Assembly: GCA_002411105.1 (NCBI GenBank) | Contig: DHQX01000039.1 | Coordinates: 1 to 29,988, forward strand | Direction: 5' to 3' | Source of the DNA: Christensenella sp. UBA5327 | GTDB lineage: Bacteria; Bacillota; Clostridia; Christensenellales; Aristaeellaceae | DNA length: 29,988 bases | In this document: positions 21,766-29,553 of the stretch, piece by piece | Layout: every line of letters begins with the position of its first letter | Numbering within the stretch: the first letter of the stretch is position 1 | Made by a program: the position numbers and the translations under genes | Notes under the pieces: model-generated | What the model was told of the DNA's origin: nothing | The model's input: the letters and a program-made list of their open reading frames with translations, nothing else | The model's database searches: none

Positions 21766-22392
21766 TCAGCGGGAGTAGAACTCAATGATCATGTTCTCCT
21801 GGAGGGCAAAGTCAATGTCGCTGCGCTCAGGCAGGGAGCTGACGGTGGCCTTGAGCTCCTCAGTGTTGCAGGAGAGCCACTTGGGCAAAATCCTGGCGCT
21901 GCCCTCACGGGCGGCCTTGAACAGGTCGATGTCCTTGCTGGAGGCGCGCACGGTGATCTCATCCCCCGCGTCCACGATGAAGGAGGGAATGTCCACCTTC
22001 TGGCCGTTGACCAGGAAATGCCCGTGGTTGACCAACTGCCTTGCCTGGGGGCGGGAGTTGGCCAGCCCCGCGCGGTAGACCACGTTGTCCAGCCTGCGCT
22101 CCAGCAGCTGGAGCAGGTTTTCGCCGGAGACGCCTTTCATTTTCAGCGCCTTGTCATGGGTGCGGCGGAACTGGGTTTCAAGCAGGCCATAGGCGCGGCG
22201 CGCCTTCTGCTTTTCCCGCAGCTGCAGGCCATATTCGCTCATCTTACGCTGGCGGGCCTGGCCATGCTGGCCGGGAGGGGTGGGGCGTTTGGCCACGGCG
22301 CATTTTTGTGAGAAGCATTTCTCGCCCTTCAGAAAGAGCTTGGTGCCCTCACGACGGCACATGCGGCAAACAGAACCGGTATTTCTTGCCAT
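21766..22392 (-). CDS. rpsD: 30S ribosomal protein S4 (zinc-binding form)
   Basis: This primary 16S rRNA-binding protein acts in 30S assembly. The 208-residue sequence begins MARNTGSVCRMCRREG and has KCFSQKCA, giving a four-cysteine (C+) zinc site, the form that differs from zinc-free S4 paralogs. The S4 RNA-binding domain is LLQLLERRLDNVVYRAGLAN with SRPQARQLVNHGHFLVNG (about residues 92-130). The gene lies between rpsK and rpoA, with GGAGG upstream of its ATG. Confidence 0.98.
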   Translation of the reverse strand: MARNTGSVCRMCRREGTKLFLKGEKCFSQKCAVAKRPTPPGQHGQARQRKMSEYGLQLREKQKARRAYGLLETQFRRTHDKALKMKGVSGENLLQLLERRLDNVVYRAGLANSRPQARQLVNHGHFLVNGQKVDIPSFIVDAGDEITVRASSKDIDLFKAAREGSARILPKWLSCNTEELKATVSSLPERSDIDFALQENMIIEFYSR

Positions 22393-22410
22393 CTTGACGG
22401 AACCTCCTTC

Positions 22411-22809
22411 TTACACTCTTCTGCGCTTGGGCGGGCGGCAGCCGTTGTGGGGGATGGGGGTCACGTCTTTGATCATGGTGACCTCAAGCCCTGCGGTCTG
22501 CAAGGAACGGATGGCCGCTTCCCGGCCTGAGCCGGGGCCCTTCACATACACGTCCACTGTGCGCATGCCAAACTCGGCAACCGCGCGGGCAGCGGTTTCA
22601 GCCGCCATCTGCGCCGCAAAGGGCGTGGACTTCTTGTTGCCCCTGAAGCCCATGCCACCCGAGGAAGCCCAGGAAAGGGCATTGCCCTGGGTGTCGGTAA
22701 TGGTGACGATGGTGTTGTTAAACGAAGACCGGATATGCACAACGCCCCGCTCCACGAGCTTCTTCTCACGGCGCCTGCGCGATACCTTCTTAAGCTTGGC
22801 TTTTGCCAT
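22411..22809 (-). CDS. rpsK: 30S ribosomal protein S11
   Basis: This platform protein of the 30S subunit contacts mRNA near the E site. It has 132 residues with a basic N-terminus (KLKKVSRRRREKKL), VHIRSSFNNTIVTITDTQGN, SSGGMGFRGNKKSTPFAAQ, and the C-terminal IKDVTPIPHNGCRPPKRRRV, all typical. GGAGG lies before the ATG; 40 bases separate it from rpsM. Confidence 0.98.
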   Translation of the reverse strand: MAKAKLKKVSRRRREKKLVERGVVHIRSSFNNTIVTITDTQGNALSWASSGGMGFRGNKKSTPFAAQMAAETAARAVAEFGMRTVDVYVKGPGSGREAAIRSLQTAGLEVTMIKDVTPIPHNGCRPPKRRRV

Positions 22810-22849
22810 TATTTCCTCCGTGCCCAGATGGGCTTAATGTGTTCTTGCC

Positions 22850-23227
22850 TTAGCGGGCGGCCTTTTTCTTGCCGGCAACCTGACGCTTGGGGCCTTTGCG
22901 CGTGCGCGCGTTCTGCTTGGTGTTTTGGCCCCGCACAGGCAGGCTCCGGCGATGCCGGATGCCGCGGTAGGAGCCGATCTCCACCAGACGCTTGATGTCA
23001 AGGGACACCTGACGGCGCAGGTCACCCTCCACCTTCACATGGTGCTCGATGTACTCGCGCAGTTTTGAAATGTCGTTCTCAGTCAGGTCTCTGACCCTGG
23101 TGTCGGGGCTAATCTCGGTCTCCGCCAGGATCTGCTTGCTTGTGGTGAGGCCGATGCCAAAAATGTAGGTCAGGCCGATTTCCACCCGCTTGTCTCTGGG
23201 CAGGTCAACACCCGCTATACGTGCCAT
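22850..23227 (-). CDS. rpsM: 30S ribosomal protein S13
   Basis: This 30S head protein forms bridges to the 50S subunit. It has 125 residues: MARIAGVDLPRDKRVEIGLTY at the N-terminus, the helix-two-turn-helix YIFGIGLTTSKQIL, LRRQVSLDIKRLVEIGSYRG and the basic tail GQNTKQNARTRKGPKRQVAG. GGAGGTG lies about 10 bases before the ATG. The gap to the upstream rpmJ is an unusually long 143 bases. Confidence 0.98.
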   Translation of the reverse strand: MARIAGVDLPRDKRVEIGLTYIFGIGLTTSKQILAETEISPDTRVRDLTENDISKLREYIEHHVKVEGDLRRQVSLDIKRLVEIGSYRGIRHRRSLPVRGQNTKQNARTRKGPKRQVAGKKKAAR

Positions 23228-23370
23228 GTGCTGGAAACACCTCCAAATTTATCTGTTGATCGTGGTGGCCGGGCGCATCGCCCGGCGGCATTGGAATATC
23301 CTGGCGCCACACGGTCCGGAGGCGTGCCCCCGGCAGCCGCCCGCATGGCGGTCCACACGGAATAAACCCC
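23228..23370 (-). other. Structured leader-like gap upstream of rpsM
   Basis: This 143-base GC-rich gap inside an otherwise tight operon contains the perfect hairpin GCCGGGCG-ATG-CGCCCGGC (minus sense) and the direct repeat CCACACGG twice. No promoter with both hexamers was found. It could be an RNA element controlling rpsM-rpsK-rpsD-rpoA-rplQ. Confidence 0.35.
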
Positions 23371-23484
23371 TCAGCCCTGCTTTTGCTTGTGCTTCGGGTT
23401 CTCGCAAATGACCATCACGTGGCCTTTGCGCTTGATGATCTTGCACTTTTCGCAGATCGTCTTCACGGAAGGACGGACTTTCAT
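23371..23484 (-). CDS. rpmJ: 50S ribosomal protein L36
   Basis: This is the smallest large-subunit protein, 37 residues: MKVRPSVKTICEKCKIIKRK, then GHVMVICENPKHKQKQG. The zinc ligands C11, C14, C27 and H32 are all present, so this is the zinc-binding form. AGGAGG lies 10 bases before the ATG. It sits in the standard place between infA and rpsM. Confidence 0.97.
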   Translation of the reverse strand: MKVRPSVKTICEKCKIIKRKGHVMVICENPKHKQKQG

Positions 23485-23508
23485 GTGGGGTTTACCTCCT
23501 CAGTTCGC

Positions 23509-23730
23509 TTAGTTCTTGCTGCGCCAGGTGATCCGGCCGCGGGTGAGATCGTAGGGGGAGAGCTCAATGGTCACCCTGTCCCCGGGGTAGATGCGGATGA
23601 AATTCATGCGCATTTTGCCGGAGATGTGCGCCATGATCTTGTGGCCGTTAGGCAGCTCCACCGAGAACATGGCGTTGGGCAGCGCTTCAACTACTCTGCC
23701 TTCGATTTCAATGACATCGCTTTTGGACAA
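23509..23730 (-). CDS. infA: Translation initiation factor IF-1
   Basis: This OB-fold factor binds the 30S A site during initiation. It has 73 residues: SKSDVIEIEGRVVEALPNAM, FSVELPNGHKIMAHISGKMR and GDRVTIELSPYDLTRGRITW, a canonical IF-1. Translation begins at TTG (23728-23730), with AAGGAGG ideally spaced 5 bases upstream. No ATG lies near the N-terminus, so TTG is the true start; it may keep IF-1 output modest. Confidence 0.97.
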   Translation of the reverse strand: MSKSDVIEIEGRVVEALPNAMFSVELPNGHKIMAHISGKMRMNFIRIYPGDRVTIELSPYDLTRGRITWRSKN

Positions 23731-23741
23731 ACTTGCCTCCT

Positions 23742-24032
23742 TCAGGCTGGGTCTTGGGGGGGATTCTGCATGCTGGCAAGGGCCATTCGCAGGTCATGGT
23801 CGGTCAGGTTGCCATTGCGGTTTTTCTCCGCAATATCGGGGAATTCACGCCCCGTGGCCATGAGGTGCTTGCGCCTTTTGCGCTTGGGCCGGGCCAGGGT
23901 ACGCCCCTGCCCGTCAGCCACCATCACAAAATCGGCATCCACCTCATATAGTACCACAAAAACCCTGTTCTTGTCACGCCCCATGCGGGAAATTACGGCG
24001 AGCCCCGGCTTGATCTCCGGTTTCATGGGCAT
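23742..24032 (-). CDS. KOW-domain RNA-binding protein (L14e-like)
   Basis: This 96-residue basic protein has a KOW motif near the N-terminus (EIKPGLAVISRMGRDKNRVFVVL) and a lysine/arginine-rich LARPKRKRRKHL segment at about residues 46-57. Small KOW proteins are commonly encoded between map and infA in Clostridia and probably bind rRNA; the exact role is not established. Two ATGs (24032 and 24026) are possible; the first has GGCGGTGA close by. It starts 8 bases after the map stop. Confidence 0.85.
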   Translation of the reverse strand: MPMKPEIKPGLAVISRMGRDKNRVFVVLYEVDADFVMVADGQGRTLARPKRKRRKHLMATGREFPDIAEKNRNGNLTDHDLRMALASMQNPPQDPA

Positions 24033-24040
24033 TTCACCGC

Positions 24041-24808
24041 CTATTCCCAGACAAACCCGGGCAGGGTGAGGATTTCGGGCAAGCCTTCCGGCATGATGGC
24101 GATGGTATGCTCGTAGTGGGCACAGGGCGAGCCATCCAGGGTTTTGATGGTCCAGCCGTCATCCATCTGCCTGACATGCCAGCCCCCCAGGGAGATCATC
24201 GGCTCCACCGCCAGGGTCATCCCCGGCCGGAGCCTGGCACCGGTGCCCGGATCTCCGAAGTTGGGCACCGAAGGGTCCTCATGCATGTTGCGGCCGATGC
24301 CGTGGCCAGTCAGGTCCCGGATGACGCCAAAGCCCCGGCCTTCTGCCAAGGTCTGCACGGCGTGGCCGATGTCCCCCACCCGGTTTCCAGTGACCGCGGC
24401 CCTGGCCCCTTCAAAGAAGCACTGCCTGGTGAGCTCGATCAGGCGCCTGAGGCTGTCCGAAATCTCGCCCACCGGCACCGTGAAGGCGCTGTCCGCCTGC
24501 CAGCCGTCAAGGATCAGCCCGCAGTCGATGCTCAGGATGCTGCCCTCCCTGAGGGTCACCCCCTCAGAGGGAATGCCGTGCACCACCTCGTCATCCACAG
24601 ACGCGCAGATCGAGGCCGGGAAGCCCCGGTAGCCCAGGAAGGAGGGGACGGCGTGGTTGCGGCGGATAAGTTCCTCCGCGTAGGCGTCAATGGCAGCGGT
24701 GCTCTCCCCCGGGCGCACCACTTCCTGAAGCTTCTGCATCACTTCATACAGCAGGTGCCCAGCCTTGCGCATCTTTTCCAGCTGCGCCGGGTTTTTGATG
24801 GAAATCAT
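24041..24808 (-). CDS. map: Methionine aminopeptidase, type I
   Basis: This enzyme removes the N-terminal methionine from new proteins. The pita-bread fold's five metal ligands are visible over 255 residues: D in SIDCGLI, D in GWQADSAFTV, H in TGHGIGRNMHEDP, E in AVEPMISLG and E in AHYEHTIAI. The pocket histidine lies in VVHGIPS. The ATG overlaps the adk stop (ATGA), so the two are coupled. It lacks the SH3-binding zinc-finger extension, so it is the short type Ia. Confidence 0.97.
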   Translation of the reverse strand: MISIKNPAQLEKMRKAGHLLYEVMQKLQEVVRPGESTAAIDAYAEELIRRNHAVPSFLGYRGFPASICASVDDEVVHGIPSEGVTLREGSILSIDCGLILDGWQADSAFTVPVGEISDSLRRLIELTRQCFFEGARAAVTGNRVGDIGHAVQTLAEGRGFGVIRDLTGHGIGRNMHEDPSVPNFGDPGTGARLRPGMTLAVEPMISLGGWHVRQMDDGWTIKTLDGSPCAHYEHTIAIMPEGLPEILTLPGFVWE

Positions 24809-25437
24809 CCGTCCAAACCCAGGGCCTGGGACACCAGCGCGTGGTTGTCCTCCAGCGTGCCCTCCACCACCACGTCCCGCAGCAGGCCCTTTTCCCGGTA
24901 GTAGCCGATGAGGGGCTCGGTCTGGCGCTGGTACACCTGGAGGCGGTTGGCGATGGTCTCAGGCTTGTCATCATCCCGGTGGATGAGGGTGCCGCCGCAG
25001 ACCTGGCAGGTGGTCTGTCCGGGCTTGAGGCGCCTGATGTGGAAGGTGCTGCCGCAGTCCTTGCACACACGCCGCCCGGTGAGGTGGGACATGATCACCT
25101 CTTCTCTTGCGATGAGGTTGACCACAGCGTCAATCCTGGCAAAATCCGCCAGGGCCTCCGCCTGGGCCACAGTGCGGGGAAAACCGTCCAGGATATAACC
25201 CTGTTGGGTGTCCGGCGCCTGGAGGCGTTCACGGACCATGCCGATCACCACCTCGTCAGGCACCAGTTCGCCCGCGTCTATGTACTTCTTGGCTGCAAGG
25301 CCCAGCGTGGTTTCACGCTTGATGTTCTGCCTGAGCATATCGCCCGTGGAAATCTGGGGGATGCCCAGATCCTGGGTAAACATCTTGGCGTGGCTGCCTT
25401 TGCCTACGCCTGGGGGGCCCAAGAGAATGATGTTCAC
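24805..25437 (-). CDS. adk: Adenylate kinase, zinc-binding LID form
   Basis: This enzyme converts AMP and ATP to two ADP. It has 210 residues: P-loop LLGPPGVGKGSHAKMF (the usual GKGTQA reads GKGSHA here), ISTGDMLRQNI, GYILDGFPRTVAQAEAL, and a LID with CKDCG and CQVCG (about residues 123-145) giving the four-cysteine zinc site of Gram-positive enzymes. Translation starts at GTG (25435-25437), with AAGGAG upstream. It lies between secY and map as in most Bacillota. Confidence 0.97.
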   Translation of the reverse strand: MNIILLGPPGVGKGSHAKMFTQDLGIPQISTGDMLRQNIKRETTLGLAAKKYIDAGELVPDEVVIGMVRERLQAPDTQQGYILDGFPRTVAQAEALADFARIDAVVNLIAREEVIMSHLTGRRVCKDCGSTFHIRRLKPGQTTCQVCGGTLIHRDDDKPETIANRLQVYQRQTEPLIGYYREKGLLRDVVVEGTLEDNHALVSQALGLDG

Positions 25438-25467
25438 GGTGTCTCCTTCAAAGGGCAGCCAGGTATC

Positions 25468-26766
25468 TTACAGGAAGCCCTTGTAGTTGCGCATGACCAG
25501 CTGAGCTTCCACCTGGCGCACCGTCTCCAGCGACACGGAAACCGCGATGAGCATGGAGGAGGCGGCGAAGGGAATCCGCACGTTCTGCCACACAGACAGG
25601 AGCGTGGGAAGCGTGGCCAGCGCTGCCAGGAAGATGGCGGCGAACAGGGTGAGGCGCTTGGCGATCCGGGCCAGGAAGGCCACGGTGTTCTGCCCCGAGC
25701 GGATGCCCGGGATGTTGCCGCCCTGCTGCTGGATGTTCTTGGCGATGTCCTGGGGGTTGAAGGAAATGGAGGCGTAGAAGTAGGTGAAAGCCACGATGAG
25801 CAGAGCCGTCACCAGAAGATTCAGCGGCGCTGCCTGGTGCATGTTGGCTTCCCACCACTTGGCGGCACCGGAGCCCGGGCCGAACATGGCGATCACCGTG
25901 CCCGGGAAGGCCATGAAGGAGTAGGCGAAGATCAGGGGCAGCACGCCCACGGATACGATTTTCATCGGGATGTGGGTGGACTGGCCGCCGTACATCTTAC
26001 GCCCCACCACCCGCTTGGCATACTGCACGGGGATGCGCCGCTCACCCAGGTCGATGAAGGTGACCACGGTGATGATGACAAGCGCTGTCAGGATCAGGAT
26101 CAGGAAGGCTGAGACCGTGGTGCCGTACTGGGTGATGCCCAGAACGTCTGTAAACGCGGTCAGGATGCCGGAGAAGAGGTTTGAGATGATGCCGGCAAAG
26201 ATCAGAAGGCTGATGCCGTTGCCGATGCCGTTGGCGGTGACACGCTCGCCGATCCACATCGCAAAGGAGGTGCCCGCCGCCATGATGACGCCGATGGACA
26301 GGAGCCCAAAGAAGTTGTTGTGGCTGGCTTCCAGCACCTTTTCACCCCCGGCGGTGGTGCCGGAGTTGAGGGCGGCGATGATGCCGATGGCCTGGATGGC
26401 CGCCAGCACCACGGTGGAGTAACGGGTGATCTTGTTGAGCTTCTCCTTGCCCTCCTCGCCGCCTTCCTTCTGCAACCGCTCAAGGGCGGGGATGGCAACG
26501 GTGAGCAGCTGGATGATAATGGAAGCGTTGATGTAGGGGGTGATGCCCATGGCCATGACGGTCATCTGGCTGAAGGCGTTACCGGTCATCATGTTGACCA
26601 GGCCCAGCATGTCATACGAGCCGGCCACTTCCTGGACGACGCTGGCGTTGATGCCGGGCACGGGGATGACGCTCACCAGGCGGTAGATCAGCAGCATCAT
26701 GAAGGTGTACAGGATCTTTTTACGGAGTTCCGGCACCTTCCAGGCGTTGCGCAGCGTATCCCACAT
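25468..26766 (-). CDS. secY: Protein translocase subunit SecY
   Basis: This is the channel-forming subunit of the Sec translocon, with ten membrane segments over 432 residues. Marks: the N-terminal MWDTLRNAWKVPELRKKILY, YRLVSVIPVPGIN, TVMAMGITPYINASIIIQLL in segment 2, and GERRIPVQYAKRVVGRKMYG (about residues 235-255), the cytoplasmic loop that contacts the ribosome and SecA. The ATG follows the rplO stop by one base (TGAGATG), so it is tightly coupled to L15. Confidence 0.98.
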   Translation of the reverse strand: MWDTLRNAWKVPELRKKILYTFMMLLIYRLVSVIPVPGINASVVQEVAGSYDMLGLVNMMTGNAFSQMTVMAMGITPYINASIIIQLLTVAIPALERLQKEGGEEGKEKLNKITRYSTVVLAAIQAIGIIAALNSGTTAGGEKVLEASHNNFFGLLSIGVIMAAGTSFAMWIGERVTANGIGNGISLLIFAGIISNLFSGILTAFTDVLGITQYGTTVSAFLILILTALVIITVVTFIDLGERRIPVQYAKRVVGRKMYGGQSTHIPMKIVSVGVLPLIFAYSFMAFPGTVIAMFGPGSGAAKWWEANMHQAAPLNLLVTALLIVAFTYFYASISFNPQDIAKNIQQQGGNIPGIRSGQNTVAFLARIAKRLTLFAAIFLAALATLPTLLSVWQNVRIPFAASSMLIAVSVSLETVRQVEAQLVMRNYKGFL

Positions 26767-26767
26767 C

Positions 26768-27211
26768 TCAGATCACCTCGGCCTTTCCACCGGCCTTCTC
26801 GATCTTTTCCTTGGCCTGGGCCGTGAACTTGTGGGCCTGAACGGTGAGGGCCTTGGTGATCTCGCCATTGCCCAGGATCTTCACGCCGTCCATGGTCTTT
26901 TTGACCAGCCCGGCTTCCCTGAGCATCTCAATGCTCACCGTGGCGCCGGCTTCAAAGCGCTCTTCCAGGCTCTCCACCTTCACGATGGCGTATTCCTTGC
27001 GGAAGATGTTGGTAAAGCCGCTCTTGGGCACACGCCGGGTGAGGGGCATCTGGCCGCCTTCAAAGCCGGGGGCCTTGCCGCCGCCGCTCCTGGCCTTGGC
27101 GCCCTTATGGCCCTTGCCGGAGGTTTTGCCCAGGCCACTGCCGATGCCGCGGCCAAGGCGCTTTTTATCCTTGGTTGAACCGGGGGCCGGTTGCAATTCA
27201 TGTAATTTCAT
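26768..27211 (-). CDS. rplO: 50S ribosomal protein L15
   Basis: This large-subunit assembly protein has 147 residues. The glycine/lysine-rich N-terminal extension reads MKLHELQPAPGSTKDKKRLG and RGIGSGLGKTSGKGHKGAKA; the globular part has FEGGQMPLTRRVPKSGF, and the C-terminus is AKEKIEKAGGKAEVI. AGGAGG lies upstream of the ATG. It precedes secY, the conserved order. Confidence 0.98.
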   Translation of the reverse strand: MKLHELQPAPGSTKDKKRLGRGIGSGLGKTSGKGHKGAKARSGGGKAPGFEGGQMPLTRRVPKSGFTNIFRKEYAIVKVESLEERFEAGATVSIEMLREAGLVKKTMDGVKILGNGEITKALTVQAHKFTAQAKEKIEKAGGKAEVI

Positions 27212-27226
27212 GAGGACGTCCTCCTA

Positions 27227-27409
27227 TCACTCTTCGATTTCTTCCACCTTGACCATGTGCCGGACCCTGAAGATCTGGCCGCGGACGCAGGGGTTGTCCT
27301 CTTTGACCACCGTCTGGCCGATTTTGCGCAGGCCCAGCGCCTCAACGGTGCGGATCTGCTTGTCCAGCCTGGCGATGGGGGATTTGGTCAGTGTAATGTG
27401 CAGTTTCAT
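27227..27409 (-). CDS. rpmD: 50S ribosomal protein L30
   Basis: This short large-subunit protein has 60 residues: MKLHITLTKSPIARLDKQIR, then TVEALGLRKIGQTVVKEDNP. The start is the ATG at 27409, with AGGAGG 5-6 bases upstream; the frame is open 30 codons further into rpsE, but that part is not L30. It follows rpsE by 10 bases. Confidence 0.97.
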   Translation of the reverse strand: MKLHITLTKSPIARLDKQIRTVEALGLRKIGQTVVKEDNPCVRGQIFRVRHMVKVEEIEE

Positions 27410-27419
27410 CGCGGCCTCC

Positions 27420-27950
27420 TTAACCCAGGATCTCTTCCACGGTCTTGCCGCGGAGCTTAGCCACCTGCTCGGGCGAGCGCAGGAGCTTGAGCCCCTCAAT
27501 GGTCGCCTTCACAGTGTTGACGGGGTTGCTGGTGCCAAAGGACTTGGTGCGGATGTCCTTGACACCTGCCAGTTCCAGCACCGCGCGGGCAGCGCCGCCG
27601 GCGATCACGCCCGTGCCCTCAGGGGCCGGGAGGATGACCACCTTGCCGGTGCCAAAGTAGCCGGTGGTAGCGTGGGGCACCGTGGTGCCTGACAGCGGGA
27701 CGGTGATCAGGTGCTTCTTGGCGTTCTCGTTGGCTTTGCGGATGGCCTCGGGGATTTCCGCGGCCTTGCCCATGCCGGCACCCACACGGCCCGCGCCGTC
27801 ACCGATGACGACCAGGGCTGCGAAACGGAAGTTGCGGCCACCCTTAACGGTCTTCACGACGCGGTTGATGTTGACCAGCTTCTCCTTGAATTCGCTCTGC
27901 TCTTCCCGATCCCTGCGGTCCCGGGGATTGTCTCTGTCTCTGCGTTGCAT
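27420..27950 (-). CDS. rpsE: 30S ribosomal protein S5
   Basis: This 30S protein acts in decoding fidelity and mRNA unwinding. It has 176 residues: a charged N-terminal tail (MQRRDRDNPRDRRDREEQ), then FKEKLVNINRVVKTVKGGRN in the double-stranded RNA-binding-like domain, GDGAGRVGAGMGKAAEIPEA and the C-terminal GIKD-like GVKDIRTKSFGTSNPVNTVK. GGGAGG lies 10 bases before the ATG. Confidence 0.98.
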   Translation of the reverse strand: MQRRDRDNPRDRRDREEQSEFKEKLVNINRVVKTVKGGRNFRFAALVVIGDGAGRVGAGMGKAAEIPEAIRKANENAKKHLITVPLSGTTVPHATTGYFGTGKVVILPAPEGTGVIAGGAARAVLELAGVKDIRTKSFGTSNPVNTVKATIEGLKLLRSPEQVAKLRGKTVEEILG

Positions 27951-27966
27951 TTACAAGCTTCCTCCC

Positions 27967-28335
27967 TTAGAATTTGAGCCCGGCTTCGCGGGCGCCGTCC
28001 GCCAGGGAAGCCACACGCCCGGCATAGACATAGCCGCTGCGGTCAAAGACCACCTGGTCAATGCCTGCCTTGAGCGCACGCTCCCCCACCAGCTTGCCGA
28101 CGGCCTTGGAGGCGCCGGTTTTGTTGAGTTCGCCGAGTTCTTCCCGGATGGCAGGGTCCTGGCTGGAAGCCTGCACGAGGGTCACGCCCTTGGTATCGTC
28201 GATGATCTGGGCGTAGATCATGGTGTTGCTGCGGAATACGCACAGACGCGGCCTCTCGGGCGTGCCGCTTACCTTCTTGCGGACGCGTGCGTGGCGGATC
28301 TGTCGGACTTCATTGCGGTCGCGCTTTTTGAACAT
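27967..28335 (-). CDS. rplR: 50S ribosomal protein L18
   Basis: This 5S rRNA-binding protein has 122 residues: RHARVRKKVSGTPERPRLCV, FRSNTMIYAQIIDDTKGVTL and FDRSGYVYAGRVASLADGAR are typical. It lies in the standard place between rplF and rpsE. Confidence 0.98.
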   Translation of the reverse strand: MFKKRDRNEVRQIRHARVRKKVSGTPERPRLCVFRSNTMIYAQIIDDTKGVTLVQASSQDPAIREELGELNKTGASKAVGKLVGERALKAGIDQVVFDRSGYVYAGRVASLADGAREAGLKF

Positions 28336-28352
28336 ATGCGTTCACTCCCTTC

Positions 28353-28895
28353 TTACTTGCTGCCGGTCTTGCCTTCCTTGCGGCGGATGCGTTCGTCATG
28401 GTACTTGATGCCCTTGCCCAGGTAGGGCTCCGGGGGTCTTGTGGCCCGGATGTCAGCGGCCAGGGCGCCCACCACCTGCTTGTTGATGCCCTTGACGATC
28501 ACTGTGGTGGCGTTGGGGGTTTCAAAGGTGGTGTCCTCGGGTGCCTCAAACACCACGGGGTGGGAATAGCCCACAAACAGCGTCAGCTTCTTCCCTTCCA
28601 CCTGGGCGCGGTAGCCGGTGCCCACCAGCAGCAGGGTTTTTGAGAAGCCGTCGGTGACGCCCACCACCATGTTGTGAACCAAAGACCGGTACAGCCCGTG
28701 GAGGGCCTTGTGAGGCTTTGAATCACTGGGGCGGTTTAAGTGCAGGACGCCCGCGTCCTGGGAGAGGGTGATATCCTTGTTCACCTGCTGGGACAGCGTG
28801 CCCTTGGGGCCTTTGACCACGACCTGGTTGTTGTCATCCACGGTCACTGTCACGCCCTGTGGCACGGTAATCGGAAGCTTTCCGATACGAGACAT
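28353..28895 (-). CDS. rplF: 50S ribosomal protein L6
   Basis: This protein near the factor-binding site of the 50S subunit has 180 residues in two repeated domains. MSRIGKLPITVPQGVTVTVD opens the first; the second holds GTGYRAQVEGKKLTLFVGYS and ends with the L6 signature region PEPYLGKGIKYHDERIRRKE. Confidence 0.98.
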   Translation of the reverse strand: MSRIGKLPITVPQGVTVTVDDNNQVVVKGPKGTLSQQVNKDITLSQDAGVLHLNRPSDSKPHKALHGLYRSLVHNMVVGVTDGFSKTLLLVGTGYRAQVEGKKLTLFVGYSHPVVFEAPEDTTFETPNATTVIVKGINKQVVGALAADIRATRPPEPYLGKGIKYHDERIRRKEGKTGSK

Positions 28896-28922
28896 GTTTC
28901 TACCTCCAAATGCGTGATCAGT

Positions 28923-29324
28923 TTACCAGATGTAGGCCAGCACTTCGCCGCCCAGCTTATCCTGGCGCGCTTTGCGGTCGGTCATCAGGCCCTTTGAGGT
29001 GGAGATGATCGCCACCCCCAGGCCGCCCAATACCTTAGGCAGGTCTTCGCAGCGGGCATATACCCGAAGGCCCGGCTTTGAGATGCGTTTGAGGCCGGCG
29101 ATGACGGGCTGCTGCTTGTCGTTGACGTATTTCAGGGTCAATTTGATCTGGCCCTGGATGCCGTCATCGATCTTTTCGTAGTTTCTGATGTACCCCTCGT
29201 CCAGCAAAATCTTGGCAATGGCCTTCTTGGCGTTGCTGGCAGGGATCGTTACCGTGTCATGCTTGGCGATCTGCGCGTTGCGGATGCGGGTCAGCATATC
29301 GGCAATGGGATCATTCACGACCAT
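28923..29324 (-). CDS. rpsH: 30S ribosomal protein S8
   Basis: This central-domain 16S rRNA-binding protein has 133 residues: NDPIADMLTRIRNAQIAKHD, IKLTLKYVNDKQQPVIAGLK and the C-terminal S8 signature ISTSKGLMTDRKARQDKLGG. AGGAGG precedes the ATG. Confidence 0.98.
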   Translation of the reverse strand: MVVNDPIADMLTRIRNAQIAKHDTVTIPASNAKKAIAKILLDEGYIRNYEKIDDGIQGQIKLTLKYVNDKQQPVIAGLKRISKPGLRVYARCEDLPKVLGGLGVAIISTSKGLMTDRKARQDKLGGEVLAYIW

Positions 29325-29350
29325 GGGGGAACCTCCTTTGCGTTGTTCGC

Positions 29351-29536
29351 TTACCAGCTCGCCTTGCGGACGCCGGGTATCTGGCCCTTGTAGGCCAATT
29401 CTCTAAAGCAGATACGGCAGATGCCGTAACGCCTGAGCACGGAATGGGGACGGCCGCAGATGCGGCAGCGCGTATAGGCGCGGGTCGAAAACTTTGCGGG
29501 GCGGGACTGTCTGATGCGCATGCTGGTCTTTGCCAT
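29351..29536 (-). CDS. rpsN: 30S ribosomal protein S14, type Z
   Basis: This zinc-binding 61-residue S14 has two CxxC pairs, CRICG and CRICF, and the C-terminal LAYKGQIPGVRKASW. The type Z form inside the spc operon is characteristic of Bacillota and Actinobacteria and differs from the long zinc-free S14. Confidence 0.98.
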   Translation of the reverse strand: MAKTSMRIRQSRPAKFSTRAYTRCRICGRPHSVLRRYGICRICFRELAYKGQIPGVRKASW

Positions 29537-29553
29537 GTTGTCTATTTCCTCCC

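Noticed and set aside
24841..26112. 423-residue open frame antisense to adk and secY
   Set aside because: It is histidine- and glycine-rich translation of the complementary strand of GC-rich genes, without family resemblance or ribosome binding site. Similar long antisense frames elsewhere were dropped for the same reason.
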